Source of the DNA: Saxidomus purpurata
Taxonomy: Eukaryota; Mollusca; Bivalvia; Venerida; Veneridae
Length of the DNA: 64,000 nt
Direction: 5' to 3'
NCBI GenBank assembly: GCA_022818135.1
Contig: JAFMSR010000012.1
Span: 29,828,467 to 29,892,466 of the forward strand
Part shown: positions 22,901 to 33,960 of the stretch, piece by piece
Layout: the number at the start of each line of letters is the position of its first letter
How positions within the stretch are numbered: the stretch's first letter is position 1
Translations under genes and position numbers: made by a program
Notes under the pieces: model-generated
The model's database searches: none
What the model saw: only the letters and a program-made list of their open reading frames with translations
What the model was told of the DNA's origin: nothing

Positions 22901-24581
22901 AGAAGCATGAATCATCTAAACAAAATTTTGAACATTGAAAACCGTGCAGCAAGAATGATACTCGATAAGAATATGCCCAAGTGTTTAAGACCTGAAATAC
23001 CATTTGCCTTTATAGTATCAACCATTTGAAATTGGAGGTGTTGATAAATTAACGCAATTTCTTATGAAATTAAAACATATCTCCTTAGTAGCAGCCCTTA
23101 ACATGTTTTGCTCTATTCTAGTTTATAGAAAATGACATTTATAGTTATGTTATTGAACGTTCACACATTGCAATATTGTAAAATGTACCTCGCCTGCACA
23201 AAGTGCAAGGGTGAGTTATTTGCCGGTGTACGTCGTTATCCTTCAGCGATATCTCTACTGAAACAACTGGGCCAATGTTGAAACTTGGCAGGGATGTTCC
23301 TTGCACATAGCTCTATCAAAGGTATCAAATAATTCCATTCCATCCAAACTCTGGTTGCCATGGCAACGGAAAGGAAAGAAACTTTTAAAATATTCTTCTC
23401 TGAAACCACAAGGCCTACAGCTTAAATAATTTTAGATATTTGGCATGTAACATTGCCTACATGACCTCTAGCAGATTGTTCAATTATGACTCAAAGATTA
23501 AAATTTACCCCGCCCGGGGATCACTTGATTTAGATAAATTTCTACAGGAAATCTTTAAAAAGTCTTCTTTGAAACCAAAAGGCATCGAGCTTAGATATTT
23601 AACTTGATGGTGTTTAGGGATTGCTTCATTAATTACGACCGGTCAAAGACCATTTTTCAATGAGTACAAGACTAACGTAAGTTAACTTGAAGTTATTTTC
23701 TTTTCATTTTTCAGAATCGTATGCAGGAAAGTCTGAAACTTTTTGATTCCATTTGTAACAACAAGTGGTTTACCGACACTTCTATAATACTGTTCCTAAA
23801 CAAAAAGGATTTGTTTGAAGAAAAAATAAAGAAATCGTCACTTACAGTTTGTTTTTCTGAATATACAGGTAAGTTTTTTTGTATTTTGATTTTACGTAGA
23901 AATGACGTTGTTTCTTGATACATATTTGTAGGAAGTTAAAACATGAAAACCAATTTTGATCAAAATTTGAAATATTCCAAGTTGTCCTTTCTTTTACATA
24001 GAATTAACTAAGTTCAAAGACCTGTAAATTATAGCCAGATAAAAAATTCTGAACTTTAAAAAGGATTTTACAAAGGAGGGGTTATGCCCCTTTGAACAAA
24101 TTTGCTTCTCCGATATTTGTAATATAATCATACTTGCTTCTCTCTTCATTTTTTCATCCCTTAGCTAGATATTATCCACTTCAAAATGCGATCACAATAG
24201 TCACTTGATATGAAAAAGAAGAACACACGGGTTACACAATAAGAACAATGTTCCTTCGCATTCAAGAAACAAAACTTAATGCCATACAACTTTGAGCGTA
24301 TTTGTCTGATGGTAAATATGTTCCTTGCTACTAAAAATAGACTATTTCAGTTCCAGCTATTAGCATTTCTTATAACGAATTATTTTTTCTTAGGCAAAAA
24401 TACATACGAAGAGGCGGCCGCTTACATTCAGGCACAGTTTGAAGCGAAGAACAAAAGTTCAACGAAAGAAATTTATTGTCACCAGACGTGCGCCACTGAT
24501 ACCAACAATATTCAATTCGTATTTGATGCCGTTACAGATGTGATTATAGCTAACAATCTACGAGGCTGTGGCTTGTATTAG
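10833..24581 (+). CDS. GNAO1: G protein alpha-o subunit, 3' six exons (partial gene)
   Basis: Heterotrimeric G-protein alpha subunit of the Gi/o class, the membrane-attached GTPase that links seven-helix receptors to channels and cyclase. Six exons join in frame: 10833-10974, 16088-16248, 20657-20785, 21050-21179, 23715-23868, 24394-24581. They total 904 coding bases including the stop, that is 300 residues of about 354. Exon lengths 142, 161, 129, 130 and 154 equal those known for vertebrate GNAO1, so intron positions are conserved. Seen in order: helical domain, switch I (RTRVKTTG), switch II ([12 protein letters not shown], catalytic Gln present), NKKD, TCATDT, and the C-terminus NNLRGCGLY with the Cys that pertussis toxin modifies in this class. 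The GCGLY end assigns it to Go, not Gi (DCGLF). The first two exons (about 54 residues, myristoylation site and P-loop) are not in view. Several normally constant positions differ, so this may be a lineage paralogue. Confidence 0.95.
11303..11877. mobile_element. 575-bp MITE-like element with TTGTGTCGCCCT ends
   Basis: Left end TTGTGTCGCCCT (11303-11314) is the exact inverse of AGGGCGACACAA (11866-11877). A head hairpin (TCGCCctttcggagaaaaGGCGA) is followed by a GTCCGTC tract and three diverged 150-200-bp units carrying 'taactttgccatttctta', 'tcatgatgccgc-aaatt' and 'caaggtcatatttgacagag'. No coding capacity. It lies in intron 3 of the G-alpha gene. Confidence 0.75.
11878..15630. other. intron 3 interior, mostly featureless
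   Basis: A tail fragment of the AGCTCACC repeat group lies at 12515-12552 (agtgagcgataaaggcccatc, then ttggccctcttgtttg). Otherwise this is AT-rich intron sequence with no conserved exon, RNA gene or tandem repeat that I can support. Confidence 0.5.
15635..15959. mobile_element. TTAA-flanked MITE, copy 1
   Basis: A 325-bp element with ends AGGTCCAATACTAACGAAAG and the inverse ...TTCGCTTAGTAGTGGACCT, flanked on both sides by TTAA (15631-15634 and 15960-15963), as expected of piggyBac-type target duplication. The ends match imperfectly (AGGTCCA then one mismatch, then TACTAA). No reading frame. About 85 percent similar over its length to the copy at 22547-22866, in the same orientation and in the same gene. 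Confidence 0.85.
16088..16248 (+). CDS. GNAO1: G-alpha-o exon 4
   Basis: Follows a long T-rich tract ending in cag; 161 bases. Reads from [20 protein letters not shown] to YQLNDSAK and ends two bases into the Tyr codon, before GTAAGC. It encodes most of the helical domain. The [20 protein letters not shown] block is strongly Go-like. Confidence 0.95.
16249..18539. other. intron 4, 5' part, nothing recognised
   Basis: AT-rich intron DNA. Short reading frames on both strands show no recognisable product. Confidence 0.5.
18540..19345 (+). repeat. minisatellite, about 31-40-bp unit
   Basis: Repeats of the form TTCTAGTTGCGTTGCTATTC followed by CAAACAGGGTT recur roughly twenty times with many substitutions and small indels. 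The + strand reading frames that result (repeats of Gly-Phe-Leu-Val-Ala-Leu) are by-products of the array. It sits inside intron 4 of the G-alpha gene. Confidence 0.8.
19436..20430 (+). repeat. ATGCCCCCGAAGG-headed element with five 170-bp tandem units
   Basis: The head ATGCCcccgaagggtGGCAT can form a hairpin. It is followed by 'taaaatcgcacc' and a (CCGTCTGTCCGT)n tract at 19468-19550. The ATTCGTGTCCGGACTGTAAC word then recurs at 19566, 19733, 19909, 20087 and 20253, so the period is 166-178 bp. Each unit contains 'catcaagacgacgtgtcgcg' and 'tcaaaggtcaaggtca'. A non-coding, dispersed satellite-like element in intron 4. Confidence 0.85.
20657..20785 (+). CDS. GNAO1: G-alpha-o exon 5
   Basis: Acceptor ctttttcag, donor GTAAGT, 129 bases. 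Completes the Tyr codon, then [20 protein letters not shown] and switch [12 protein letters not shown], with the Arg and Thr that contact GTP and magnesium in this family. The segment LGGREYM differs from the IGAADYQ usual in Go. Confidence 0.95.
21050..21179 (+). CDS. GNAO1: G-alpha-o exon 6
   Basis: Acceptor aactttacag, donor GTACGT, 130 bases. Reads [20 protein letters not shown] and on to [12 protein letters not shown]. Contains switch II with the catalytic Gln (DVGGQ) intact. Confidence 0.96.
21180..22542. other. intron 6, 5' part, nothing recognised
   Basis: AT-rich intron sequence without a recognised repeat, exon or RNA gene. Confidence 0.5.
22547..22866. mobile_element. TTAA-flanked MITE, copy 2
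   Basis: A 320-bp relative of the element at 15635-15959. It shares the block 'ttaacctgacaatcttcatt', 'atttagtgtcttgcataagg' and the right end TGGACCT followed by TTAA (22867-22870). The left end is decayed to AGTCAATACGAAAGG but still abuts TTAA (22543-22546). It is in intron 6 of the same G-alpha gene as copy 1. Confidence 0.8.
22877..22992 (+). pseudogene. LINE reverse transcriptase 3' fragment
   Basis: One + strand frame reads [20 protein letters not shown] then [12 protein letters not shown]. This matches the stretch downstream of the catalytic domain in jockey/CR1-type LINE proteins (pattern Y..v.W......l.ki...q.raaR.i). The frame is then lost to stops. The fragment begins seven bases after the TTAA of the adjacent MITE. 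Confidence 0.6.
23187..23655 (+). mobile_element. AGCTCACC-group element, 5' part
   Basis: A decayed head (tcgcctgcacaaagtgcaagggtga) is followed by the family's ordered words: 'gccaatgttgaaacttggca', 'ggttgccatggcaacg', 'aaaccacaaggcctac', 'gatatttggcatgtaacatt'. The tail is missing. It lies in intron 6, sense orientation. Confidence 0.65.
23715..23868 (+). CDS. GNAO1: G-alpha-o exon 7
   Basis: Acceptor tcatttttcag, donor GTAAG, 154 bases. Reads [20 protein letters not shown] through [18 protein letters not shown] to EYTG. The NKKD guanine-specificity motif is intact. Two near-constant Pro residues (KKSPLTICFPEYTG in typical Go) are Ser here. Confidence 0.96.
24394..24581 (+). CDS. GNAO1: G-alpha-o exon 8 (terminal coding exon)
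   Basis: Acceptor ttttttcttag. Reads [20 protein letters not shown], then [11 protein letters not shown] and [13 protein letters not shown], stop TAG at 24579-24581. The TCAT motif is present; the residue before TCATD is Gln where Go normally has Met. Only this one terminal exon is seen; there is no second alternative 7/8 exon pair of the vertebrate kind downstream. Confidence 0.97.
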
Positions 24582-25680
24582 AGTAACCTGTCCTTACTGA
24601 CGGACAAAGTATGTGGGAAGAACTGACTGGATTTCAGATTATGTGTGCTAAACTGAGTGGTATCGTCTGTAACTCATTATTTGAAATGGTTCGCTGACAA
24701 AATTCGAAACTGTGGTTACAAGATGTAAATCGAAACCGCGGTTTTCATATAAAACGTTGATTATGTGACCTTTGACATCAGTGTTAGCATTCAACTGACC
24801 GTGAACCAACCAAGTTTGGTTGTTAAATGCTTGTTTTAACAACACATATATAGGTGATTTAAAAATTCACTATCATGGCCTTGAGAAGTTGAATGGTGTG
24901 GTCCATGATTTAAATTGGATTAAATACAGGTATCCATATACTGGATCGTAGTGCGAGTTCCATAATGTAATTTTTATATTTGGTGGTGTAATGATGCTTT
25001 TTGTGACCAAATATTTATTTGTGATGTCTGAACATGTATAGTAGCGCGCCCTTTTTTGGTACATTTGTATCCTTGGGCATCATTTGGCTGTTGAGCTACT
25101 ATAAATAGATTATTTGATTTTACTGCGAATTGTCGAAGACTACCCGTGTCGCAAGTTGTTGTGTATTTATTTATCATACTATTTGTGTGTGTGATCATGC
25201 CACATAACGTGTCATCAAAAACGGTGCGTGTAGCATGCACGATACAAGAAACGTATTGTCTTTGTATTTTTCTATAATTTTGATCAATATTTTAGATGAG
25301 TGAATGAGAGATAGATAGTTTTAAATTATTATTTTGATTTTTTATAATAAGCTGTGCAGTATAGCAGTTCATTGGAACCTTGCATTTTTTATTCTTGACC
25401 ATCGGTCGCATAGATGGAAAATTAATCTCGAAAACCTTTCATCTCGATACTCATTAGATCTAATCTAGAACTGCCAAGAAATAGAGTATCCTATGTCATC
25501 ATGTGCTAAAATTCATCGCTTGTGCTCTTCAAAAAATATATATTATCCAAGTTATACCTATGTCATCAACTTGCAAAGTTTGTTTTGATGTTTCATTTGA
25601 TTCATGAATAACGTCTAGTATATTCGTAATAACTAAGAATGCATAGCAAATAAAACCTATTTAAATTACAACTTACTATA
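24582..25680 (+). other. GNAO1: probable 3' untranslated region of G-alpha-o
   Basis: Follows the stop codon without a recognisable new exon. A canonical AATAAA lies at 25649-25654; which site is used cannot be told from sequence. Confidence 0.4.
25649..25654 (+). terminator. candidate polyadenylation signal of G-alpha-o
   Basis: AATAAA about 1.07 kb after the stop codon, in AT-rich sequence. The hexamer is common by chance at this composition. Confidence 0.3.
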
Positions 25681-27638
25681 CATAATATATAAAAAAATCA
25701 TTAAAAAAGAATTCATAATAGATGCAAGTGTTTATAACAAGCTAAGTACATGTTTCTTACGTACAATGACAATATCTAAAAAATCCTTAAAGATTGAGAA
25801 GGACATTTGGTAAAAAATACGGATTACTAGTGGCAACCCCAAGGTTAACTTTTGTCCGAAGAGTAACAAATTAAAGGAAAAGTGTAACATGAACTGACGT
25901 ATGATAAAAGATGATGTTGTCTGCAATGATGCCTTTATTTTCTAATTGAAGTAGAAATAGTTGGTCATTGAAATATGTGTCGTTTTATATGAGCTAAGAG
26001 TACAAGATCTGTTGATAGAATTAATATATCTACAATATATATATGGAACTAATTTCTGTCTAATCAAGCACGTTTTAAACATTTTTTCAGTGTTAATTTT
26101 ATGTTTCAAAATAAGAAACAACAGAAGACAAAACCATTCGAATAGTCTTATTTACTTTAAGGTTTAGTCTCAGATCTCCAAAAAAAGACTTGCAAAGTTA
26201 ACGCACAGCCAATTGCCAGCGCAGTCTGAAATGTTTCAAAGCTAGTAAATAACAAGAAAGGTATCTCTTTTCTTCTTTGTATGAAAATGTTAGGTGACAA
26301 TAAACAGGAATACGCGAAGTCGTCATTTTAGTAACAATATCAAAGTTTCAAATGCTAGTCAATAACATATGGACATTTTCTGCATCTGTATGAATATTAA
26401 CGAAGGCGTAAAAGGTTACCAAAATGACTTTATTATTTAACTTGTATAAATTGTGATGACTTTTGTGCACCTCTTGCTAATGGCCATATATTTACAAGAC
26501 TCTATAGTCTCGAATATTTTGTTTCACATATCTTTGATATCTTTATTTTCAACTGAAATTCCTACATATCATAAAGTTTCTAACTGCAATACTTTGAAAG
26601 GAAACCATCAGTCGCTGAATATCATAAAATACTTCCTATTCAAAAAATGTTTCATACTTTTTCAAAGTATGACGGCATATATTTAGTCGTTTCATTTAAT
26701 TTTACAAAACATGCACTCAAAAACAATCATAACCTACAAAAAAGGATCTAAACTGAGCTATTGGCTCATTGGCTTTTGTGTCTTTTAAATGGATGGCCAC
26801 GTTCTATGCTTAATGTTGTATATATGTGTTCTAGAATGAACATTTAGTAGGATATAAGAGTGCTGCTATTTTAAACTTTGTAAAAGTATAAAAGTAATAA
26901 ACATTTGTAGAAGTGTTCGCGATTGTGGCTAAATGTGAGTTTTATCACTGTTGCGAAAGGCTATAATTCTATATACACCAAAAATATCTAACTCTGGCTT
27001 ATATGTTACCTACGAATAAGATCCAGTGCATTGCTCTAGGCGAACGGGAGTAACGCACGGTAACGTACTTTAAAATGCTTTACAGAACTATGACAATTTG
27101 GAATGAACGAAAATAAACTTTTGTATTTTACATAGAAATCAATTTTGGAAGGGCCATTTCTTCACATGGCAAAATTTAAAATCACGAACTAAATTTATTA
27201 AAATGTACTTATTTATATCTTTTACAAAATTCAGAAACATCTATTAGAAATTTCATGCCATGAGTTGACATATCTTTAGTGAACATTAATAAAAAAAATC
27301 CGAAATGATCTCGTGGTATAGTTTTTTGATTCATGAGCAAATCGGTTGCCAAAAAGTTAAAAACAGCACATCAGACAGCAAACATCCTACGTTTTGCCAC
27401 AACTTAAGACCCTTAATTACGTCTGTCAATTTTAAATTTGTTTAATTCAAATTTCATAAATTGAAGATTACGTAAATCAAATTTTGTTTCTTAAAAAGCC
27501 CGTGTAAATCATATCTAAATAGATGGTGCATAATGGAGACATGAACTCACGTTGACTTCGACAGCTTGCACGGTCTGGTCCACTGCTGAGTTTTTATTGC
27601 CTTAGTCAGTCCTCGTCACGTCATTGTAACGTAAGTTG
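25681..27638. other. intergenic stretch, nothing recognised
   Basis: Very AT-rich. No exon, RNA gene or structured repeat that I can support. Confidence 0.45.
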
Positions 27639-27752
27639 TTTGGTATATATATACAAGTCTTTGGTATATATATAAGTCTTTGGTATATATACAAGATATT
27701 TTGGTATATATACAAGTCTTTGGTATATATACACGTTTTTGGTATTTATAAA
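27639..27752 (+). repeat. short tandem repeat, TTTGGTATATATACAAGTC unit
   Basis: Five imperfect copies of a 19-23-bp unit in tandem. Confidence 0.8.
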
Positions 27753-29389
27753 ATTCAAGTAGAACATGCTGTCAGTTAATTTTCAAATACATAAATAATT
27801 TTGATTTAGCTGATAGTGATAGTAAAACTCACTTTTCTTAACACGTCTACGATTGGTCAGTTTACTCACATGACGACACTGTTAGTTACCTACATATTCG
27901 AAGAAAATGCCAATATTATAAATTTTTATTTTTCTCAGATAAATTCGAGACCAGCTTAATTATTTTTAGTTAAACAGCTAACAGGTTCAATTTTCAACAA
28001 TGTTATATAGAACAATAACTGCCTACATTATAAATGTGCGCTTCATATTGGTACTTTCTAGCTTAATTTGTTATGAGCATGTTTCAATTTTCATGAAGAA
28101 GATCTATATATCATTTCTTACTTATACAAAATATATATGTGCGTTTTAATTATTTTTGTTGTATACAAACAAAAATTATAAAAAAAAAACTCTAGTTGTA
28201 TTGCTGATTTTCAAATTAAGAGAGATACCGAATGTATTTCAATATTTATATTATATTGTTATATTTATTTACTCGAAATGTGCAATATTTTGTAAGTGAT
28301 TGAATAATTTTATGTATTCAAACTGACCCGAGTTAACGGTCCATCCTTTACAGGGACCGAAAACTCTGGTAGGGATTTTTGGCGCACCATATCGCTCGAG
28401 GCAGCCCTCTGCATTTTCAAACTGCCCGCAGAACTTTAACATTGCCATCATATTGCCTACTTTTCCCTATTATAAGTCTTTTAATACGTTCCTTCACAAG
28501 GGTAAGCTAAAAATATCATAAAAGTTGCCCTTTAATCTTATTGTTAACATAACCACTTGGGTACTCCACGGTCACACGTGGTTTCTTGTGAAAACATAGA
28601 TAGTCGCATGATTTTAATCCAATCAAATCTCAGCGAGGAGTTAAATGCAGTTTTACGTACGAATATACAGAAGTATGTCAGTGATTAGAAATGCAAGCAC
28701 TTAAACTCAGTTTTAGTATAATAAATATTATTCAAAACAGTACACTTTTTACTAGAATATTAAGGCGGAATGATTCAAAAGGCTCACTTCAATGTTAAGA
28801 ACACAGTAATTAAGAAAATGCAATTAGAATATTTGAAGAAAAATCGGAAAAGTTATTTGAAATATTAGATTAACATATTTGTTGCTAAGGGAGGTCTGGG
28901 TCGTCAATAGCGCAGTGCCACTTTTCTCTTTAAAATGATCTGCCAATATTTATTTATGGTTATTTATTTTTAGTCAGCCCAAAGGGTTACAGTATTTAGT
29001 GTTCAATTGTTTTTTGTTTTATCCTATCCTAATAATTCATATTTTGTTTTATTTTTCAAGTTTCTACAATTGCTAAAACAATATTGTTTAGAGAGCATGC
29101 CGAACACATTTTATTATGTCTATATAGACTATATCTTAAGCTAGTGATCATATATAGGGAGAGAAATGTATTGCAAACTAACGGTGGCAGTTGGTATAGT
29201 TATGACCAGTCATGTATTTCGATGTCATCTTATTTGGACACCATCATAAAAAAACTGTTTTATTTCCTGAAAATTGTAACAAATGGTCAAGTTGATATCC
29301 TCTTGTGGTTTCAGTTCTATTTTATGACCAGCGCCTTCGAAGCGCAGCAATAATTAGATCTAAAGCGAAATAGTAAAGTGCGAACAATT
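27753..29389. other. intergenic stretch, nothing recognised
   Basis: AT-rich sequence with chance reading frames only. Confidence 0.45.
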
Positions 29390-29850
29390 TGTATTCTGTA
29401 ATGCAAGTTGTATTTAACAAGTATACATTTTGTTTATACAACAAACAATACAATTTGTATTTCAAAATAGTAAAACAATTGGTATGTCAGTACAGGAACA
29501 CAACTTGTACGTCAATACAATGATACAATGTGTATGCAAGTTATATGTAATACACTTTGTATTCCAATACAGTAAAATAGAAAATGTATACCAGCACTGT
29601 AATTCCATTTGTATGTCAGTACAGGTATACAGTTTGTATTTCAATACAATACAGTACACTTTATATGTCAGTAAACATATGTCAGTACAATAGAATACAA
29701 TTGTTTTACAGTACAGTAATGCAATTTGTATACCAGGACAACTTGTATGTCAGTAAAATACAAAACAATTTGTATGGTAGCACAATATTCTACATTTTGT
29801 AATAAAGTACAGTAATACCATTTGTATGTCAGTAAAATAAATGTGCTTTA
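29390..29850. repeat. degenerate tandem repeat, about 30-bp TTTGTATGTCAGTACAG units
   Basis: Some fifteen diverged copies of 'acaaTTTGTATGTCAGTACAG(taat)'. Both strands stay open over parts of it because the unit lacks stops in some frames; I treat those frames as artefacts. Confidence 0.75.
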
Positions 29851-30164
29851 ATTCGTTTACATGTCCTATTTCATAACTATTGTGTGTTATGTATACTTAA
29901 AGAAAAAGGATAATATTGCTTAACATAGTGGAATTCGAATCGTACATGTGCTCTTTAAGTCCACGCGTATGAATGCATTTGTTATTTGTGAAAATCATGG
30001 ACGTTCGTTTTTACTCTGGTGTTATTATTTTAAGCTGTGACGTAGATGGCGCTTTGAATCTGCAAACACAATGTACAATGCTTTCTGTAAACAAAATTGA
30101 TATTTAGATGTAACTATTATCGGTGATTTAATTTATCATGTATGCTAACATGTGTATATTTCAG

Positions 30165-30326
30165 TTTTCTCAAATCCATTCTGTATATCTGACATCATCG
30201 CAAATGATGTCATTCATGGTTTCCGTGGCAATGCGATGGTGTCGCATCGCGTTGCCATGGTAATCGCCATCAAGATCAGACCAGCTGATACAATGTATGT
30301 TTATATGAACAAATTATGTCTGTGAC
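30165..30326 (+). CDS. candidate terminal exon, unknown product
   Basis: A possible acceptor (gtgtatatttcag, ending 30164) opens a frame reading FSNPFCISDIIANDVIHGF and on to a TGA at 30324-30326, 53 residues, with AATAAA about 35 bases further. The same bases contain two adjacent hairpins (30191-30211 and 30223-30260), so the frame could equally be a by-product of structured DNA. No partner exon or homologue recognised. Confidence 0.15.
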
Positions 30327-30424
30327 TGTTATTGTCTATCTATCTCTAACATTAACTTGAAATAAAAACTTAGCATTTTATGAAAATTAAATGTTTGTTA
30401 TATATTTTGAGAGCATCACCTAAC

Positions 30425-30560
30425 CGTGCAAATTTTAGCTTTCCTGAACATTCGTGCTCAATGTGAGCTATTGTGAATACTTTGTGACTTGCGTCTGGCG
30501 TCGTGTGAGGTATGGTTAAGATTCTACTTCAAATTTCTCTAAAACATGGTCGATTTCAAT
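30425..30560 (+). mobile_element. AGCTCACC-group head fragment
   Basis: Contains 'aatgtgagctattgtgaata', 'gtctggcgtcgtg' and 'atttctctaaaacatgg', the order seen in heads of this repeat group. The rest of the element is not recognisable. Confidence 0.35.
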
Positions 30561-31337
30561 TAACTTTACATGGATATGCCTTTAGTGGTGTTCTTACGAA
30601 GGTGTGAAAGGAAATCTATTATATGCAGAACTCTTTTTGCTTAGATGAAAAAAAAAACGTTAAAGATTTTTGTCCAAACCCGTAAGGTCAAGAACCAAGA
30701 TTTTGGTATGTATCATTGTCTAGTAGTTTCCTATGTAAAATGCCCAAACCCTACCACTGTTAATTCATCAAAAACTATGGTGCTTAGAGACATATTTTTC
30801 CTTATATTCCTGTTTTTCAAACTTAAAAGTAAAAAATTTTCTACTCGCATTTTCAAACAATTTCACAAGAATGGTTCTTATTTGACTCTCTATCACGTTG
30901 ACTCATAATAAAGTATGGCCCAGTTGGGGCTGGACAATGTGTATGTATTGGTGCATGTAATACAATCGAGATAGGTAGCACGGCCTTGTCATATGAAGAG
31001 GTTCTGAAACTTTATCAACAGGACTGATGATAATTGTAAATCCAAATTGAAAGTCATTATTGGCGCCGCCGATGACGGCGGCGGCCTATTATGGAATAGT
31101 TTTTCCGGAAGTACATGCTAGGAGCGGTTATTAGAATGCGAAGAAAAATGGTTTTAACTGTATGCTAAAACATTAAAATATTGATTATACACATTTCCTT
31201 CGTTAAAACGTAATTGTTTAATTGTAATGTTCATTTTCATATCTTTTAGAAAAAATACGAAAACGTGAAACAACTTCTCCCTTATCGGTTTTGCAAAATT
31301 ATAATATCAGCTTATTTTTTACCACGTGCTTTAAAGT

Positions 31338-31412
31338 CAGTCTCCGTGGTGTAGTGGGTAAGCTGATGACCGCCAAACTTACGAGTGGAGTTCAAATCCT
31401 GGTCTAACCCAA
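31338..31412 (+). mobile_element. tRNA-derived SINE head or tRNA pseudogene
   Basis: Box A-like GTGGTGTAGTGGGTAAG and box B-like GAGTTCAAATCC at correct spacing, but the acceptor ends do not pair and no clean anticodon arm forms. Confidence 0.5.
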
Positions 31413-31957
31413 ATTTTTTAAATAATTTTTCTTCCGTTTTCTTTTTCAGCTTTAAAACCACCATGATTTTAAATGTTTTCGCAAATATTCATAAAATTTT
31501 TCATTCAAATCAAACTAATAATGATTGCTTATCAAAAAGCTAATTTTAGCTATTTAACGCCACACATGTACAAAACTATTTTCGGCGCCCTTTGATGTAT
31601 TCTTGTATACAATTAAAATAAATCATGGCATTTCGGGTGTGAATGGAAGCACAGAAAGGAATAGATGGCTATATATCCATTTGATATGTAGCTATGTCTA
31701 AGTGCCAGCCACTCGGGGAAAACAAATCTTGTCAAAAAGCGAACAAGAAAGATAAGTAACAGTATAGAGGAAAAATAAGAATATATGTATGTTTTATATC
31801 ATTTTAAGCTCTACTGCGCAATAAGTTGCTCAGACTAACATATATTGGTTAGAAAGCAATCAAGTAAAAATTATAGCTAGGCGTCGTGATGGCATAAGTT
31901 TTAATGTCAGTCATCACTGATCATCTCAAAATAAAGCTAAGGATAGCGCATCAAATA

Positions 31958-32538
31958 CCGCATATGAAGTGCAACATGCACTTCGGTAAAAATCATATGC
32001 GGAGCTTCCGGAACTCCATATGCGGATGAATTTAAAGGAAAAACAAGGTAGGTGATGTTACATGTGTCCATTTTTCATATAATCAAAGAAAAATTGCAAA
32101 AAAAACTCGAATGCTATTCGACCCTTACATAAATTCCGCATCTCTCCGTATATGTTGTTTGCTTGAACGTTTAAAAATGACAATGAAAACTTTGAACAAA
32201 GTGTCTGACAAATGTGAAAGAAAGTAGTCAACAATTATGAATGATCATGTTTTTGTTGTAAATCGCATTTCTGGCGAGGTATGAACGAAGAATATTAGAA
32301 AATATGTACATATATGCTATTGGAAGAAAACAACATACACAAAATGATCTGGGAAAGAATTCTTCGGCAAAAATGTAGATGCACTACATATGCGCAGTGT
32401 GCACTCCATATGTGCTATAAGATGTTATATGGGGTTGTTCAAAACTTTATGATTCATAACACACTGCTTCTTGAAGTTAGAATGATACACTAATAGAAAT
32501 CCGTTTATTGTAGCAAATGTCATTTGTAAAATTTTAAC
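31958..32538 (+). repeat. left arm of the 3.1-kb inverted repeat
   Basis: Pairs with 34503-35092. Carries no reading frame of note and no simple repeats apart from CATATG-rich words such as 'ccatatgcgg' and 'actacatatgcgcagtgtgc'. Confidence 0.85.
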
Positions 32539-32999
32539 AAGCAAAGAATAGTGTGATACTAGTAACTTAACTTATTGTGATATATGCTTTACACACGTTT
32601 ATATACATCAGCATATAACAAAATAAGATTTTTATCACAAAAGCTCACTTGACCCCTTCTCCGGAATGTGAGCTAAAAGTTTAGGTGTACACTGTGTAGC
32701 ACAAGGATTAATGGCTCTCACTGGCGGGCTGAGTTCAATCATGGGCCCAGCAATTATATTTCACATCGGCAACGTTTAACCAATAAGACCATCCCAGTTT
32801 GAACAAAATTCATGATAGGAATTTCTCCCAAAACAGTTTTAATTTTGTGCCTATAAATGAAGATACCATTATCTAAAATAATTGACAAGTTTAATGTGAG
32901 GCTATAAAATATATGTTAAATGCTTAAGTATGGTAAATTTTCACTCATTGGACCGCTTACTAGTTTAATAGATTCTCAATCTACTCTAATAATTTTCCA

Positions 33000-33960
33000 G
33001 ATAGGTTAAAATAAGCACAAGTAACACGTCTTTTTAAGAAGAATGACGCTTTATTTCAATCTAATTACAGAACTGTAAGTATTCTGCCCATACCTTCAAA
33101 AACTTGTATTGATTTTAGCTCACCAACTTTCAACTTACGTTGACACTATTTTTTATAATTTTTATGCTTTCAGGAAAGGTCATGGTTGCCAGACTGTAAT
33201 ACTTACATTGTTGGATGACTTGAGGCAGGCCCTCGACGAAAATGAGTATGTAGCAGCAGTCCTCATGGATCTGCCAAAAACCTTTGATTGCCTCCCTTAC
33301 AATATTATTCTAGCAAAATTGTTATAACATGGCTTGTCTGAACTCATGGACTTGTATAACTGAAGGTGTGCCTCAAGGTTCAGTTTTAGGCCCGGTACTG
33401 TTTAATGTATTTATAAATGATATTCTTTTGTTTCATACACAGGGGTACATTATAATAACTATGCTGACGACAGCACCTTGTCACTTCATTCGCCAAACTT
33501 TCATGCATTAATACAAGTTTTGCAAAATGAAAATAATGTACTTCTTGACTGCTTTAAATGTAACAAAATGCAAGCCAATCCAGACAAGTTTCAGTCAATA
33601 GCAGTAGTCAAAAGATCATTTTTGAAACATCCAGTCTTTGTCATAGGGTCCAGTAACTATCCTGTGAAGATACAGTTTAACTATTGGGTACAGATACGGA
33701 TTACAAATTACATTTTGACAATCTGTAAAAAGGCCGAAAGGCAGCTAAATATTTTGAAACGAATTGGAAAAGATTTAATTAAACTTAAAAAGCTGAACAT
33801 TTTCATTTTGTCGAATTTCAATTTCTGCTCTATGGCTTGGCACTTTTGTTCTGAAACAAATACTTGAAAAAAGGAAAAACTACAAGAAAGGGCTCTGAGA
33901 TTTGTGTATAAGATTACTCCTCTTCATACAATGAACTGCTATACTGTAAACTGCATACTT
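33000..33960 (+). pseudogene. jockey-type LINE reverse transcriptase relic
   Basis: Pieces in different + frames follow the order of a non-LTR reverse transcriptase: an N-terminal patch (YRTVSILPIPSKTCIDFS, with a stop and frame changes), 33169-33327 FRKGHGCQTVILTLLDDLRQ to VLMDLPKTFDCLP, 33370-33430 [20 protein letters not shown], then a +1 shift into YADDST near 33456-33475, and 33478-33867 up to a WHFCSETN block followed by 'kLqeRALRFVY'. The YADD catalytic motif survives but the segment between LP and GVPQGS is largely deleted and at least three frameshifts separate the pieces. It cannot make an active enzyme. Confidence 0.85.

Noticed and set aside
24279..24393. Open frame upstream of the last G-alpha exon
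   Set aside because: Intron read-through before the acceptor at 24391-24393; the residues do not fit the G-alpha alignment.
32695..32765. Possible degenerate tRNA/SINE (GGCTGAGTTCAATC)
   Set aside because: Only a weak box B; box A and fold are absent.
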